Of a stretch of DNA of 64,000 nucleotides, positions 14,991-22,250 are shown in pieces (position 1 is the first letter of the stretch; every line of letters starts with the position of its first letter). A program made the position numbers and the translations under genes. Location of the stretch: positions 1 to 64,000 of the forward strand of contig JAUVWL010000005.1 of NCBI GenBank assembly GCA_030604135.1. Direction: 5' to 3'. The notes under the pieces are model-generated. The model was given only the letters and a program-made list of their open reading frames with translations. It was not told the DNA's origin and did not search any database. Source of the stretch: Burkholderiales bacterium (GTDB lineage: Bacteria > Pseudomonadota > Gammaproteobacteria > Burkholderiales > Burkholderiaceae_C).

Positions 14991-17378
14991 TCAGTCGGTG
15001 ACGGGCGTGAGCTTGGCCACCGACAGGGCCAGCCACTTCACACCGTGGCGCACAAAGCTGACCTGCGCCCGGGCGTCGATGCCTGCGCCCTCGACCGACA
15101 GCACCTTGCCCTCGCCGAACTTGTTGTGAAACACCTGCATGCCGGCGCGGATGTCGGTGCCGCGGTCGGGCTCGGGCGCCGGTGCCGCAGCTGCGGTGTT
15201 GCCCGTCCAGCCCGGTGACCAGGCCGGCTGCGCCAGCCCAGCACCTGCCCGCGACGGGCCACCCCAGCCCGATGCCGCACCACTGGCGGTCCAAGCCGCC
15301 TGCGGCGGCGTGAGCCATTTCAGCCCTTCGGGCGGCAGCTCATCAAAGAAACGGCTGCGCATGTTGTAACGCGTCTGGCCATGCAACATGCGGGTCTGGG
15401 CATGGGTCAGGTACAGGCGCTGGCGAGCGCGTGTGATGGCCACGTACATCAGTCGCCGCTCCTCCTCCATGCCGTCGCGGTCGCTCATCGAGTTCTCGTG
15501 CGGGAACAGGCCTTCTTCCAGCCCGGTGATGAACACCGCGTCGAACTCCAGCCCCTTGGCCGCGTGCACCGTCATCAGCTGAACCGCCTCCTGACCAGCC
15601 TGCGCCTGGTTGTCGCCGGACTCCAGGGCTGCGTGGGTCAGGAAGGCCGCCAGGGGGCTGAGCGTCTCGCCGGTGTCGGCATCGGGCGCCACCGGCTCAT
15701 CCAGAACCGGCAGCGACGGATCCAGCCCCTGGCTGGCCGGGCTCTGGCTCAGGGGGCGACCCGCTGCATCGGTCGGCATGGCCGGGGCATCGCGGCCAAA
15801 GCCTTCCAGCGTCACGAAGCTCTCGGCGGCGTTGACCAGTTCCTCCAGGTTCTCCACCCGCTCCTGTCCTTCTCGCTCCGACCGGTAGTGTTCGACCAGG
15901 CCGCTGCGGTCGATGACCAGCTCGATGATCTCGCGCAGGGTCATGCCCTGCGTGCGTTCGCGCATCACGTCCAGCAGGGCCACAAAGGCGCCAATGGCCA
16001 CACCGGCCCGGCCGGTCACCGCACTGACCGCATCGTGCAGCGAACAACCGCTGGCCCGGGCCACGTCCTGCAACTGTTCCAGGCTGCGCGCGCCAATGCC
16101 GCGCGCCGGAAAGTTCACCACCCGAAGAAAGCTGGTGTCGTCGTGCGGGTTCTCCAGCAGCCGCAGGTAGGCCAGGGCGTGCTTGATCTCGGCCCGCTCG
16201 AAGAAGCGCAGGCCACCGTAGACGCGGTAGGGCACACCGGCGTTGAACAAGGCCGTTTCCACAACCCGGCTCTGCGCGTTGCTGCGGTAGAGCACCGCCA
16301 TCTCGCTGCGGCCCATGCCGTCGCGCTCAAGCTGCTTCATCTCGTCGACGATCCACTGCGCCTCGGCCAGGTCGCTGGTGGCCTCATACACACGCACCAG
16401 CTCGCCCGCGCCGGCATCGGTGCGCAGGTTCTTGCCCAGGCGCCGGCTGTTGTGACTGATCAAGGCATTGGCGGCGTTGAGGATGTTGCTGCAGCTGCGG
16501 TAGTTCTGCTCCAGCTTGATCTGGTGCGCCACCCTGAACTCACGCACGAAGTCGGCCATGTTGCCCACGCGTGCACCACGGAAGGCGTAGATGCTCTGGT
16601 CATCGTCGCCCACCGCGAACACCACATTGCCCGAAGGCGGCAGCCCCTCCATGGGCGGTGGCGAGAACAGCTTGATCCAGGCGTACTGCAGGCGGTTGGT
16701 GTCCTGGAACTCGTCGATCAGGATGTGGCGAAAGCGCCGCTGGTAGTGCACACGAACCGGGTCGTTGTCGCGCAGCACCTCGTAGGATCGCAGCATCAGC
16801 TCGCCAAAATCGACCACACCCTCGCGCTGGCACTGCTCTTCATACAGCTGGTAGATCTCGACCTTGCGCCGCGTCTCGTCGTCCCGGGCCACCACGTCGC
16901 GCGGACGCTGGCCGTCCTCCTTGCACCCGCTGATGAACCACTGCAGCTGCCGGGGCGGAAAACGCTCGTCGTCCACGTTGTGCTGCTTGCACAGGCGTTT
17001 GATGGCCGAGAGCTGGTCCTGCGTGTCCAGAATCTGAAAGGTCGGCGGCAGGCCGGCCAGTTTGTGGTGGGCGCGCAGCAGGCGGTTGCACAGGCCATGG
17101 AAGGTGCCGATCCACATGCCCCGCACATTGACCGGCAGCATGCTGGTCAGCCGCGTCATCATCTCGCGCGCGGCCTTGTTGGTGAAGGTCACGGCCATCA
17201 CGCCACCGGGCGAGACCTGCCCGGTCTGCAGCAGCCAGGCGATGCGCGTGGTCAGCACCCGCGTCTTGCCCGAACCGGCCCCGGCCAGAATGAGGGCGTG
17301 CTCGTGCGGCAGGGTGACGGCCGCGGCCTGTTCAGGGTTGAGACCGGCCACCAGCAAAGAGGGTTCTTCAAACAGCAT
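14991..17378 (-). CDS. uvrD: UvrD-type superfamily 1 DNA helicase
   Basis: 795 residues. It unwinds DNA 3'-5' in nucleotide-excision and mismatch repair. SF1A motifs in order: Walker A GAGSGKTRV (about 35-43), motif Ia AVTFTNKAAREM, motif II LIDEFQDTN, motif III AVGDDDQSIYAFRGA, motif IV EQNYRS, motif V MTVHAAKGLEFDAVF, motif VI RLMYVAITRAR. The C-terminus has the VFHNKFGEGKVLS tail found in UvrD/PcrA. The start at 17378 (MLFEEPSLL) was chosen because upstream coding sequence runs into the promoter region. It converges on the 96-residue gene and is divergent from guaC. Confidence 0.95.
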   Translation of the reverse strand: MLFEEPSLLVAGLNPEQAAAVTLPHEHALILAGAGSGKTRVLTTRIAWLLQTGQVSPGGVMAVTFTNKAAREMMTRLTSMLPVNVRGMWIGTFHGLCNRLLRAHHKLAGLPPTFQILDTQDQLSAIKRLCKQHNVDDERFPPRQLQWFISGCKEDGQRPRDVVARDDETRRKVEIYQLYEEQCQREGVVDFGELMLRSYEVLRDNDPVRVHYQRRFRHILIDEFQDTNRLQYAWIKLFSPPPMEGLPPSGNVVFAVGDDDQSIYAFRGARVGNMADFVREFRVAHQIKLEQNYRSCSNILNAANALISHNSRRLGKNLRTDAGAGELVRVYEATSDLAEAQWIVDEMKQLERDGMGRSEMAVLYRSNAQSRVVETALFNAGVPYRVYGGLRFFERAEIKHALAYLRLLENPHDDTSFLRVVNFPARGIGARSLEQLQDVARASGCSLHDAVSAVTGRAGVAIGAFVALLDVMRERTQGMTLREIIELVIDRSGLVEHYRSEREGQERVENLEELVNAAESFVTLEGFGRDAPAMPTDAAGRPLSQSPASQGLDPSLPVLDEPVAPDADTGETLSPLAAFLTHAALESGDNQAQAGQEAVQLMTVHAAKGLEFDAVFITGLEEGLFPHENSMSDRDGMEEERRLMYVAITRARQRLYLTHAQTRMLHGQTRYNMRSRFFDELPPEGLKWLTPPQAAWTASGAASGWGGPSRAGAGLAQPAWSPGWTGNTAAAAPAPEPDRGTDIRAGMQVFHNKFGEGKVLSVEGAGIDARAQVSFVRHGVKWLALSVAKLTPVTD

Positions 17379-17412
17379 GAAGGGATTGTAGGAAGCCCGG
17401 AACGCCCGCGCC

Positions 17413-17447
17413 GACCATATGAGCAGCCGTATGACGGTCATATGGCC
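17413..17447. promoter_or_regulatory. Inverted repeat between uvrD and guaC
   Basis: GACCATATGA (17413-17422) and TCATATGGCC (17438-17447) form a 9/10 inverted repeat, with a related CGTATGA between them. It lies 35-69 bp upstream of uvrD and just before the guaC promoter, so it could be an operator for either gene. Confidence 0.4.
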
Positions 17448-17456
17448 GGAATCGGC

Positions 17457-17486
17457 TTGGCAAGCACCACCGGTCCCGCCTAGAAT
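17457..17486 (+). promoter_or_regulatory. Sigma-70 promoter of guaC
   Basis: TTGGCA (5/6), 18-bp spacer, TAGAAT (5/6). Transcription is expected to start near 17493, at the foot of a terminator-like hairpin, giving a leader of about 97 nt. Confidence 0.7.
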
Positions 17487-17491
17487 CAAGC

Positions 17492-17526
17492 ACCGGGCCC
17501 AAGCAATTGCGCCCGGTTTCTTTTTT
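17492..17526 (+). terminator. Terminator-like hairpin at the guaC mRNA 5' end
   Basis: ACCGGGC and GCCCGGT form a 7-bp stem around a 12-nt loop, followed by TTCTTTTTT. It lies at the start of the predicted guaC transcript. The 3' arm CCGG can instead pair with CCGG at 17527-17530, so two exclusive folds are possible: a possible attenuator. Confidence 0.5.
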
Positions 17527-17589
17527 CCGGCACCGGAAACGAGCACCGGCCAGTTCCAAGCGCCTTTTCAATCTCTCTGAAAGGCCCCC

Positions 17590-18567
17590 ATGGAAATTTT
17601 CGACTACGACAACATCCTGCTGCTGCCGCGCAAATGCCGCGTGGAAAGCCGCAGCGAATGCGACGCCTCGGTGCAGTTCGGCGGCCGGCGCTTCAAGCTG
17701 CCGGTGGTGCCGGCCAACATGAAGACGGTGCTCGACGAATCGATCAGCGAGTACCTGGCCGCCCATGGCTACTTCTACGTCATGCACCGCTTCGATCTGG
17801 ACAACGTGGCTTACGCCCGGCGCATGCGCGAGAAAGGCCTGTTCGTCTCCATCAGCTCCGGGGTCAAGGAGGCCGACTACGCGGTCATCGACCGGCTGGC
17901 TGCCGATGGCGTCGGCGCCGACTACATCACCATCGACATCGCCCACGGACACGCCGAGAGCGTGCGCAAGATGATCGAGCATATCAAGCACAAGTTGCCG
18001 CAGGCCTTCGTGATTGCGGGCAACGTGGCCACCCCCGAAGCGGTCATCGACCTGGAGAACTGGGGCGCCGACGCGACCAAGGTAGGCGTGGGTCCGGGCA
18101 AGGTCTGCATCACCAAGCTCAAAACCGGTTTCGGCACCGGTGGCTGGCAGCTGTCGGCGCTCAAGTGGTGCGCCCGTGTGGCGACCAAGCCCATCATTGC
18201 CGACGGAGGCATCCGCCACCATGGGGACATTGCCAAGAGCGTGCGTTTCGGCGCATCCATGGTGATGATCGGCTCCCTGTTCGCGGGCCACGAAGAGTCG
18301 CCGGGGCAGACCGTTGAGGTGGATGGCAAACGCTACAAGGAATACTACGGCTCGGCCAGCGACTTCAACAAGGGCGAATACAAGCATGTCGAGGGCAAAC
18401 GCATCCTTGAGCCCATCAAGGGCAGGCTCGCCGACACCCTGCGCGAAATGCAGGAGGATGTGCAGAGCTCGATCAGCTACGCCGGTGGCACCCAGCTGAC
18501 CGACCTGAAGAAGGTCAACTATGTGATCCTGGGCGGCGAGAACGCCGGCGAACACCTGTTCATGTGA
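17590..18567 (+). CDS. guaC: GMP reductase
   Basis: 325 residues, the length of the shorter GuaC2 group. It reduces GMP to IMP with NADPH, returning guanine nucleotides to the purine pool. The (beta/alpha)8 barrel of the IMPDH/GMPR family is recognised by [17 protein letters not shown] with the catalytic Cys173, the [13 protein letters not shown] phosphate-binding region and EYYGSAS. The absence of a CBS-domain insertion separates it from IMP dehydrogenase. The ATG is preceded by GAAAGG. Its leader contains a terminator-like hairpin. It converges on the TauE/SafE gene, 6 bp apart. Confidence 0.95.
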   Translation: MEIFDYDNILLLPRKCRVESRSECDASVQFGGRRFKLPVVPANMKTVLDESISEYLAAHGYFYVMHRFDLDNVAYARRMREKGLFVSISSGVKEADYAVIDRLAADGVGADYITIDIAHGHAESVRKMIEHIKHKLPQAFVIAGNVATPEAVIDLENWGADATKVGVGPGKVCITKLKTGFGTGGWQLSALKWCARVATKPIIADGGIRHHGDIAKSVRFGASMVMIGSLFAGHEESPGQTVEVDGKRYKEYYGSASDFNKGEYKHVEGKRILEPIKGRLADTLREMQEDVQSSISYAGGTQLTDLKKVNYVILGGENAGEHLFM

Positions 18568-18573
18568 AGCGGA

Positions 18574-19326
18574 TCAGATCAGCTGGCGGGCGGCATTGAG
18601 CATCAACAGCAGCCCGCTGCACACCAGCAGACCGGCAATCGCACGGCGCAGAACGACCACCGGCAGGCGCGACGACAGGCGGTGACCGACCACCACCGCC
18701 AACACGCCCGCCGGCAACAGCCAGGCCAGGCGAAACCAAAGGGACGGCGCCGAGAGTCGTCCTTCAAGAGCCATCATCACCAACACCGCAAGGGCGACCA
18801 CGGTCATCAGCGCCGGGGTGCTGGCGCGCATGGCCGACGGTGAAAGGCGGGCCCGCGCCATCCAGGCCAGCACCAGCGGGCCCGCCGTGCCGAACATCAC
18901 CTGAACCAGTCCGACACCCAGCCCGTGAAGATGCCCCATGCAGGCACTGGCCGGCCCGCCCACCACCACGCCGCGCCAGGCCCGCTGCCCGACCCAGACG
19001 ACGTAGCCCCCCAGGACCAACAGAGGCCAGCTGCCCGGGTGCAGGCGCCAGATCATCAGGCCTGCGACGGCACCGACGAGGATGCCGGGCAGCAAGACCT
19101 TGAGCACATCCCACCGAACCTGGTGCCAGTTCAGCCGACCCATCAGCGCAGAGGCCAACACGTCGATCAGCAGCACCAGCGGCACCACCTCGGTCAATGG
19201 CCAGCGCCAGGCCAGCAAGGGGACGATCACCAGTGCCGATCCAAACCCCGTGATGCCCAGCACCAGATACCCCAGCACCACAGATGGCAGTGCCCAGGAC
19301 AGCTCGGCCGCACTCATCCCCCGCAT
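18574..19326 (-). CDS. TauE/SafE-family membrane permease
   Basis: 250 residues with about eight transmembrane segments in two halves. The repeats carry the family pattern, GITGFGSALVIVPLL at residues about 23-37 and GVGLVQVMFGTAGP at 135-148. TSUP-family proteins export sulfite, sulfoacetate or other small organosulfur or organic anions. The start may be the first or the fourth codon (both ATG). Nothing nearby identifies the substrate. It sits 27 bp downstream of the esterase gene on the same strand, so cotranscription is likely. Confidence 0.85.
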   Translation of the reverse strand: MRGMSAAELSWALPSVVLGYLVLGITGFGSALVIVPLLAWRWPLTEVVPLVLLIDVLASALMGRLNWHQVRWDVLKVLLPGILVGAVAGLMIWRLHPGSWPLLVLGGYVVWVGQRAWRGVVVGGPASACMGHLHGLGVGLVQVMFGTAGPLVLAWMARARLSPSAMRASTPALMTVVALAVLVMMALEGRLSAPSLWFRLAWLLPAGVLAVVVGHRLSSRLPVVVLRRAIAGLLVCSGLLLMLNAARQLI

Positions 19327-19353
19327 CCCGGGCCGGCCATCATGCTGTGGTGA

Positions 19354-20253
19354 TCAGGCGCGCAACAAGCCCAACGCCAGCCGGTGCAGGCGGTGGCGCG
19401 GGTCGACCAGGGCCTCCAGCACGCTGAAGTGGTTCAAACCGGGCAAGGCCTCGCAGACCGGCACCACCTGCTCGCCCCAGGCCTGGCGCAGCAGCGTGTT
19501 CTGCCGCAAGAACTCGCTGCTCTCGTCGCCGCCGGCCACGCAGGCCAGTGTGCCCCTGACACCCGTACCCTCGTCGAACAAGGGTGGCGCGGCAAAGCCC
19601 GCCGGGCTGGCCATTTTCACCTGCGCGGGCGTCAGTTTCAGCGAATCACGGATGAACGGAGTGTGGCGCAGCGGCTCCAGATCGAACAGGCCCGAGATGG
19701 ACAGGGCATGCCGCACCACCGAGACCGGCAGGTCCGCCCCCACCGCTTCCCACTGGGCCGACAGCAGCATCGCCGCCAGGTGCCCACCCGCCGAGTGGCC
19801 GGCCACGGTGATCCGCGCGGGATCGCCGCCGTGCACGGCAATATGCCGGTGCACCCAAGCGACGGCACGGACCATCTGCAGGCAGATGTCCGGCACGGTG
19901 ACCGCCGGGCACAAGGCGTAGTTGGGCACCACCACGCACACGCCCTTGCGCGCGAACCCGGCCGCCACGAAACTGTGGTCTGACTTGTCGAGGCTGCGCC
20001 AGTAGCCCCCATGGATGAACACCAGCACCGGTGCCAGGCCACCCGAGCGGCGGCCCTGGGCCGGGAACACGTCCAGCGTTTCACCCGGCTCGACGCCATA
20101 GGCCAGGTCCAGCAGGCACGGGAGCGTGCGTCGCGCCACTGCCGAGTTGCTGGCCCAGCGCTCGAAGTGGGCAGCGTGCCCAGGCACCAGGGCGCGGTTG
20201 TTGTACTGGCTGTCCAGCCAGGCCGGGTCGGTTGGCTTGTGTTGGGTGGTCAT
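19354..20253 (-). CDS. Alpha/beta hydrolase, esterase/formamidase-like
   Basis: 299 residues. The oxyanion-hole motif HGGYW (about 80-84) and nucleophile elbow GHSAGG (about 154-159) place it with the HGG-type esterases that include N-formylkynurenine formamidases and related amidases. The catalytic His is probably in LPGLNHFSVLEAL. Cytoplasmic, with no signal peptide. It is divergent from the GntR regulator gene (94 bp between starts), which may regulate it. Without kynurenine genes nearby a specific name is not justified. Confidence 0.83.
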   Translation of the reverse strand: MTTQHKPTDPAWLDSQYNNRALVPGHAAHFERWASNSAVARRTLPCLLDLAYGVEPGETLDVFPAQGRRSGGLAPVLVFIHGGYWRSLDKSDHSFVAAGFARKGVCVVVPNYALCPAVTVPDICLQMVRAVAWVHRHIAVHGGDPARITVAGHSAGGHLAAMLLSAQWEAVGADLPVSVVRHALSISGLFDLEPLRHTPFIRDSLKLTPAQVKMASPAGFAAPPLFDEGTGVRGTLACVAGGDESSEFLRQNTLLRQAWGEQVVPVCEALPGLNHFSVLEALVDPRHRLHRLALGLLRA

Positions 20254-20328
20254 GGAAACATTGTGTCACGCACACGATCGCCGGAAAGTCACCTTTCCAC
20301 TGGTACTGCCCCCTGAATTCATGTATTC

Positions 20329-20345
20329 TGTATACGGAGTACACA
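20329..20345. promoter_or_regulatory. Candidate GntR autoregulatory operator
   Basis: TGTATAC and GTACACA form an inverted repeat with a 3-bp centre, directly overlapping the CGGAG ribosome site of the GntR gene. FCD-type GntR regulators commonly bind TGTATAC-like half sites. Confidence 0.5.
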
Positions 20346-20347
20346 AT

Positions 20348-21079
20348 ATGGCCCAACTGCTCGCCATCACCAATTCGCCCGACCTGGTTGACCAGGTTTA
20401 CCGGGTGCTGCTGGACGCCATCAGCACCGGTCAGCTGGCGCCTGGCCAGCGTCTGACGCAGGAAGAACTGGCCGAGCGCCTGTCCGTGTCCCGCCAGCCG
20501 GTCATGCAGGCCTTGCGGCTGCTCAAGAAGGACGGCTTTGTCGCCGATGCACCTGCCGTGTGTGGCGGCCCCGGCAAGAGCCGAGGCCTTCAGGTGGCAC
20601 CCATCGAAGCCGGCTGGATCGCCCAGGTCTACCAGGTGCGCGGAGCCCTTGATGCCCTGGCGGTTCGCCTGGCAGCCGCTCACGCCACCCGGCTCGACCC
20701 CGAGCTGATTCGTCGCGGGCGGGAAGCGGTCAGAACCGGAGACGTCAAGGCCATGATCGAAGCCGACCTGGCCTTCCACCAGGCTTTGTACCGCGCCGCT
20801 GGCAACCCGCTGATTGAACAAAGTGCCCTGCTGCACTGGCACCACATCCGCCGCGCCATGGGCGAAGCGCTCCAGACCTCTCGACTGCGTGAGGCGGTCT
20901 GGGACGAACACGAAGCCATCGCCCAGGCCGTGGCCAGCGGCGATGCCGCCCGTGCCGAAGCCCTCATGCAGCACCACAGCGGGCAGGCCAGCGAACACTT
21001 GCAGGGACAGATCACCCAGGACCATGCCCCCACCACTTCGGGCAACGTTCAACTCCGTGGTTCCCGGCAATTCCCATAG
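20348..21079 (+). CDS. GntR-family (FadR/FCD subfamily) transcriptional regulator
   Basis: 243 residues. The N-terminal winged helix (about 10-75) contains RLTQEELAERLSVSRQPVMQAL; the C-terminal FCD ligand domain (about 95-220) carries acidic and His residues (EADLAFHQAL, HHSGQASEHL) that usually bind a metal and a carboxylate effector. The ATG at 20348 has an RBS (CGGAG) overlapping an inverted repeat, suggesting autoregulation. It precedes a beta-hydroxyacid dehydrogenase gene, separated by a strong terminator, and is divergent from the esterase; either could be its target. Confidence 0.9.
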   Translation: MAQLLAITNSPDLVDQVYRVLLDAISTGQLAPGQRLTQEELAERLSVSRQPVMQALRLLKKDGFVADAPAVCGGPGKSRGLQVAPIEAGWIAQVYQVRGALDALAVRLAAAHATRLDPELIRRGREAVRTGDVKAMIEADLAFHQALYRAAGNPLIEQSALLHWHHIRRAMGEALQTSRLREAVWDEHEAIAQAVASGDAARAEALMQHHSGQASEHLQGQITQDHAPTTSGNVQLRGSRQFP

Positions 21080-21093
21080 CCGGCCCACTTGCA

Positions 21094-21129
21094 GGCGGTT
21101 CCCGGCCTTACCGGGGACCGCCTTTTTTT
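21094..21129 (+). terminator. Rho-independent terminator after the GntR gene
   Basis: GGCGGTTCCCGG and CCGGGGACCGCC pair over 12 positions (one G-T) around CCTTA, followed by seven T. Confidence 0.95.
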
Positions 21130-21242
21130 CGCCAGAGAATCGCCGCCGTATAGACCCAAGCCAACTCGGTCCAAGCGGAACCATGCGCCCCCAGCAGGTC
21201 TTGTGATCAGGATCTGAACGCCACAGAAACCAGCTTTTTGCC

Positions 21243-22160
21243 GTGAACGCCACCCCAACCGAGAACACCCCCGGTCCATCTGACTCCACTCTGCACGTTG
21301 CCGTCCTGGGCATCGGCATGATGGGCTTGCCCATAGCGCGACGGCTGCTCGAAGCCGGTTTGCCCCTCACCGCCTGGAACCGTTCTCACAGCCAGGCAGA
21401 GCGGTTGCTGCCTTCAGGCGCAGCGGTGGTCGACTCGCCCGCTCAGGCAGTGTCGCAGGCCGACATCGTGATCACCCTACTGACCGACGGGTCTGCGGTC
21501 GAAGACGTCCTGTTCCAACAGGGCGTGGCCGAAGCCATGCGGCCGGGTTCCACGCTGATCGACATGTCATCCATACAGCCTCGCGAGGCGCGCGACCACG
21601 CCGCCCGTCTGGCCGCCCGCGGCGTTCACCATCTGGACGCCCCCGTCTCGGGCGGCACGGTCGGCGCAGAAGGTGGCACCCTGGCCATCATGGTCGGTGG
21701 CAGACAGACGCCTTTCGACCGCGCCCTGCCTGTGCTGGAGGTGCTCGGTCGCCCCACCTACGTCGGTCCCAGCGGCGCGGGTCAGTTGGCCAAGCTGGCG
21801 AACCAGATGATCGTTGGCGTGACCATCGGCGCAGTGGCAGAGGCTTTGTTGCTGTGCGAACGGGGAGGAGCCGACATGGCACGGGTCAGAGAGGCTATTT
21901 CCGGCGGGTTTGCCGACAGCCGCATCCTGCAGGTGCACGGTCAACGCATGATCGAGCGGGACTTCACCAAGCGTGGCGCCGTCTCGGTGCAGCTCAAGGA
22001 CATGCGCAACGCCCTGTCCACCGCAGCAGAAGTCGGGTACGACGCCCCCATCACCGCCCTGTTCGAACGGCTGTACGCCGATGCCGTCGAGCACGGCCTG
22101 GCCGATCTGGACCATTCGGCGCTGTTCGTCGAACTGGCCAGCCGAAACGGCATGCGATAA
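21243..22160 (+). CDS. NAD(P)-dependent beta-hydroxyacid dehydrogenase
   Basis: 305 residues of the 3-hydroxyisobutyrate dehydrogenase / tartronate-semialdehyde reductase family. It has an N-terminal Rossmann motif GIGMMG (about 23-28), the substrate signature DAPVSGGTVGAEGG near residue 132, and the catalytic Lys184 in AKLANQ. The C-terminal all-helical domain carries KDMRNAL. Family members oxidise or reduce 3-hydroxy acids such as tartronate semialdehyde, 3-hydroxyisobutyrate or sulfolactaldehyde; the substrate is not deducible. It stands alone between two terminator-like structures. Confidence 0.87.
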   Translation: MNATPTENTPGPSDSTLHVAVLGIGMMGLPIARRLLEAGLPLTAWNRSHSQAERLLPSGAAVVDSPAQAVSQADIVITLLTDGSAVEDVLFQQGVAEAMRPGSTLIDMSSIQPREARDHAARLAARGVHHLDAPVSGGTVGAEGGTLAIMVGGRQTPFDRALPVLEVLGRPTYVGPSGAGQLAKLANQMIVGVTIGAVAEALLLCERGGADMARVREAISGGFADSRILQVHGQRMIERDFTKRGAVSVQLKDMRNALSTAAEVGYDAPITALFERLYADAVEHGLADLDHSALFVELASRNGMR

Positions 22161-22172
22161 CCCCGAACAGTT

Positions 22173-22202
22173 GCCAGCCCGACCGACGCCGGTCGGGCTG
22201 GC
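22173..22202 (+). terminator. Stable hairpin after the dehydrogenase gene
   Basis: GCCAGCCCGACC and GGTCGGGCTGGC pair perfectly (12 bp) around GACGCC, 12 bp after the stop. There is no T-run, so it may act as an mRNA 3'-end stabiliser or a weak terminator. Confidence 0.55.
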
Positions 22203-22250
22203 CAACGTCCGCTATGCTTTGAACCCCTAGGCATCAGGTCTGCCCGCACT

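Noticed and set aside
15381..17483. 700-residue open frame opposite uvrD
   Set aside because: It is the complement of a gene with all helicase motifs; its composition is Gln/His/Ala/Gly-rich as expected for antisense frames in G+C-rich DNA.
17379..17589. LexA box upstream of uvrD
   Set aside because: No CTGT-N8-ACAG match; the inverted repeat present has CATATGA half sites instead.
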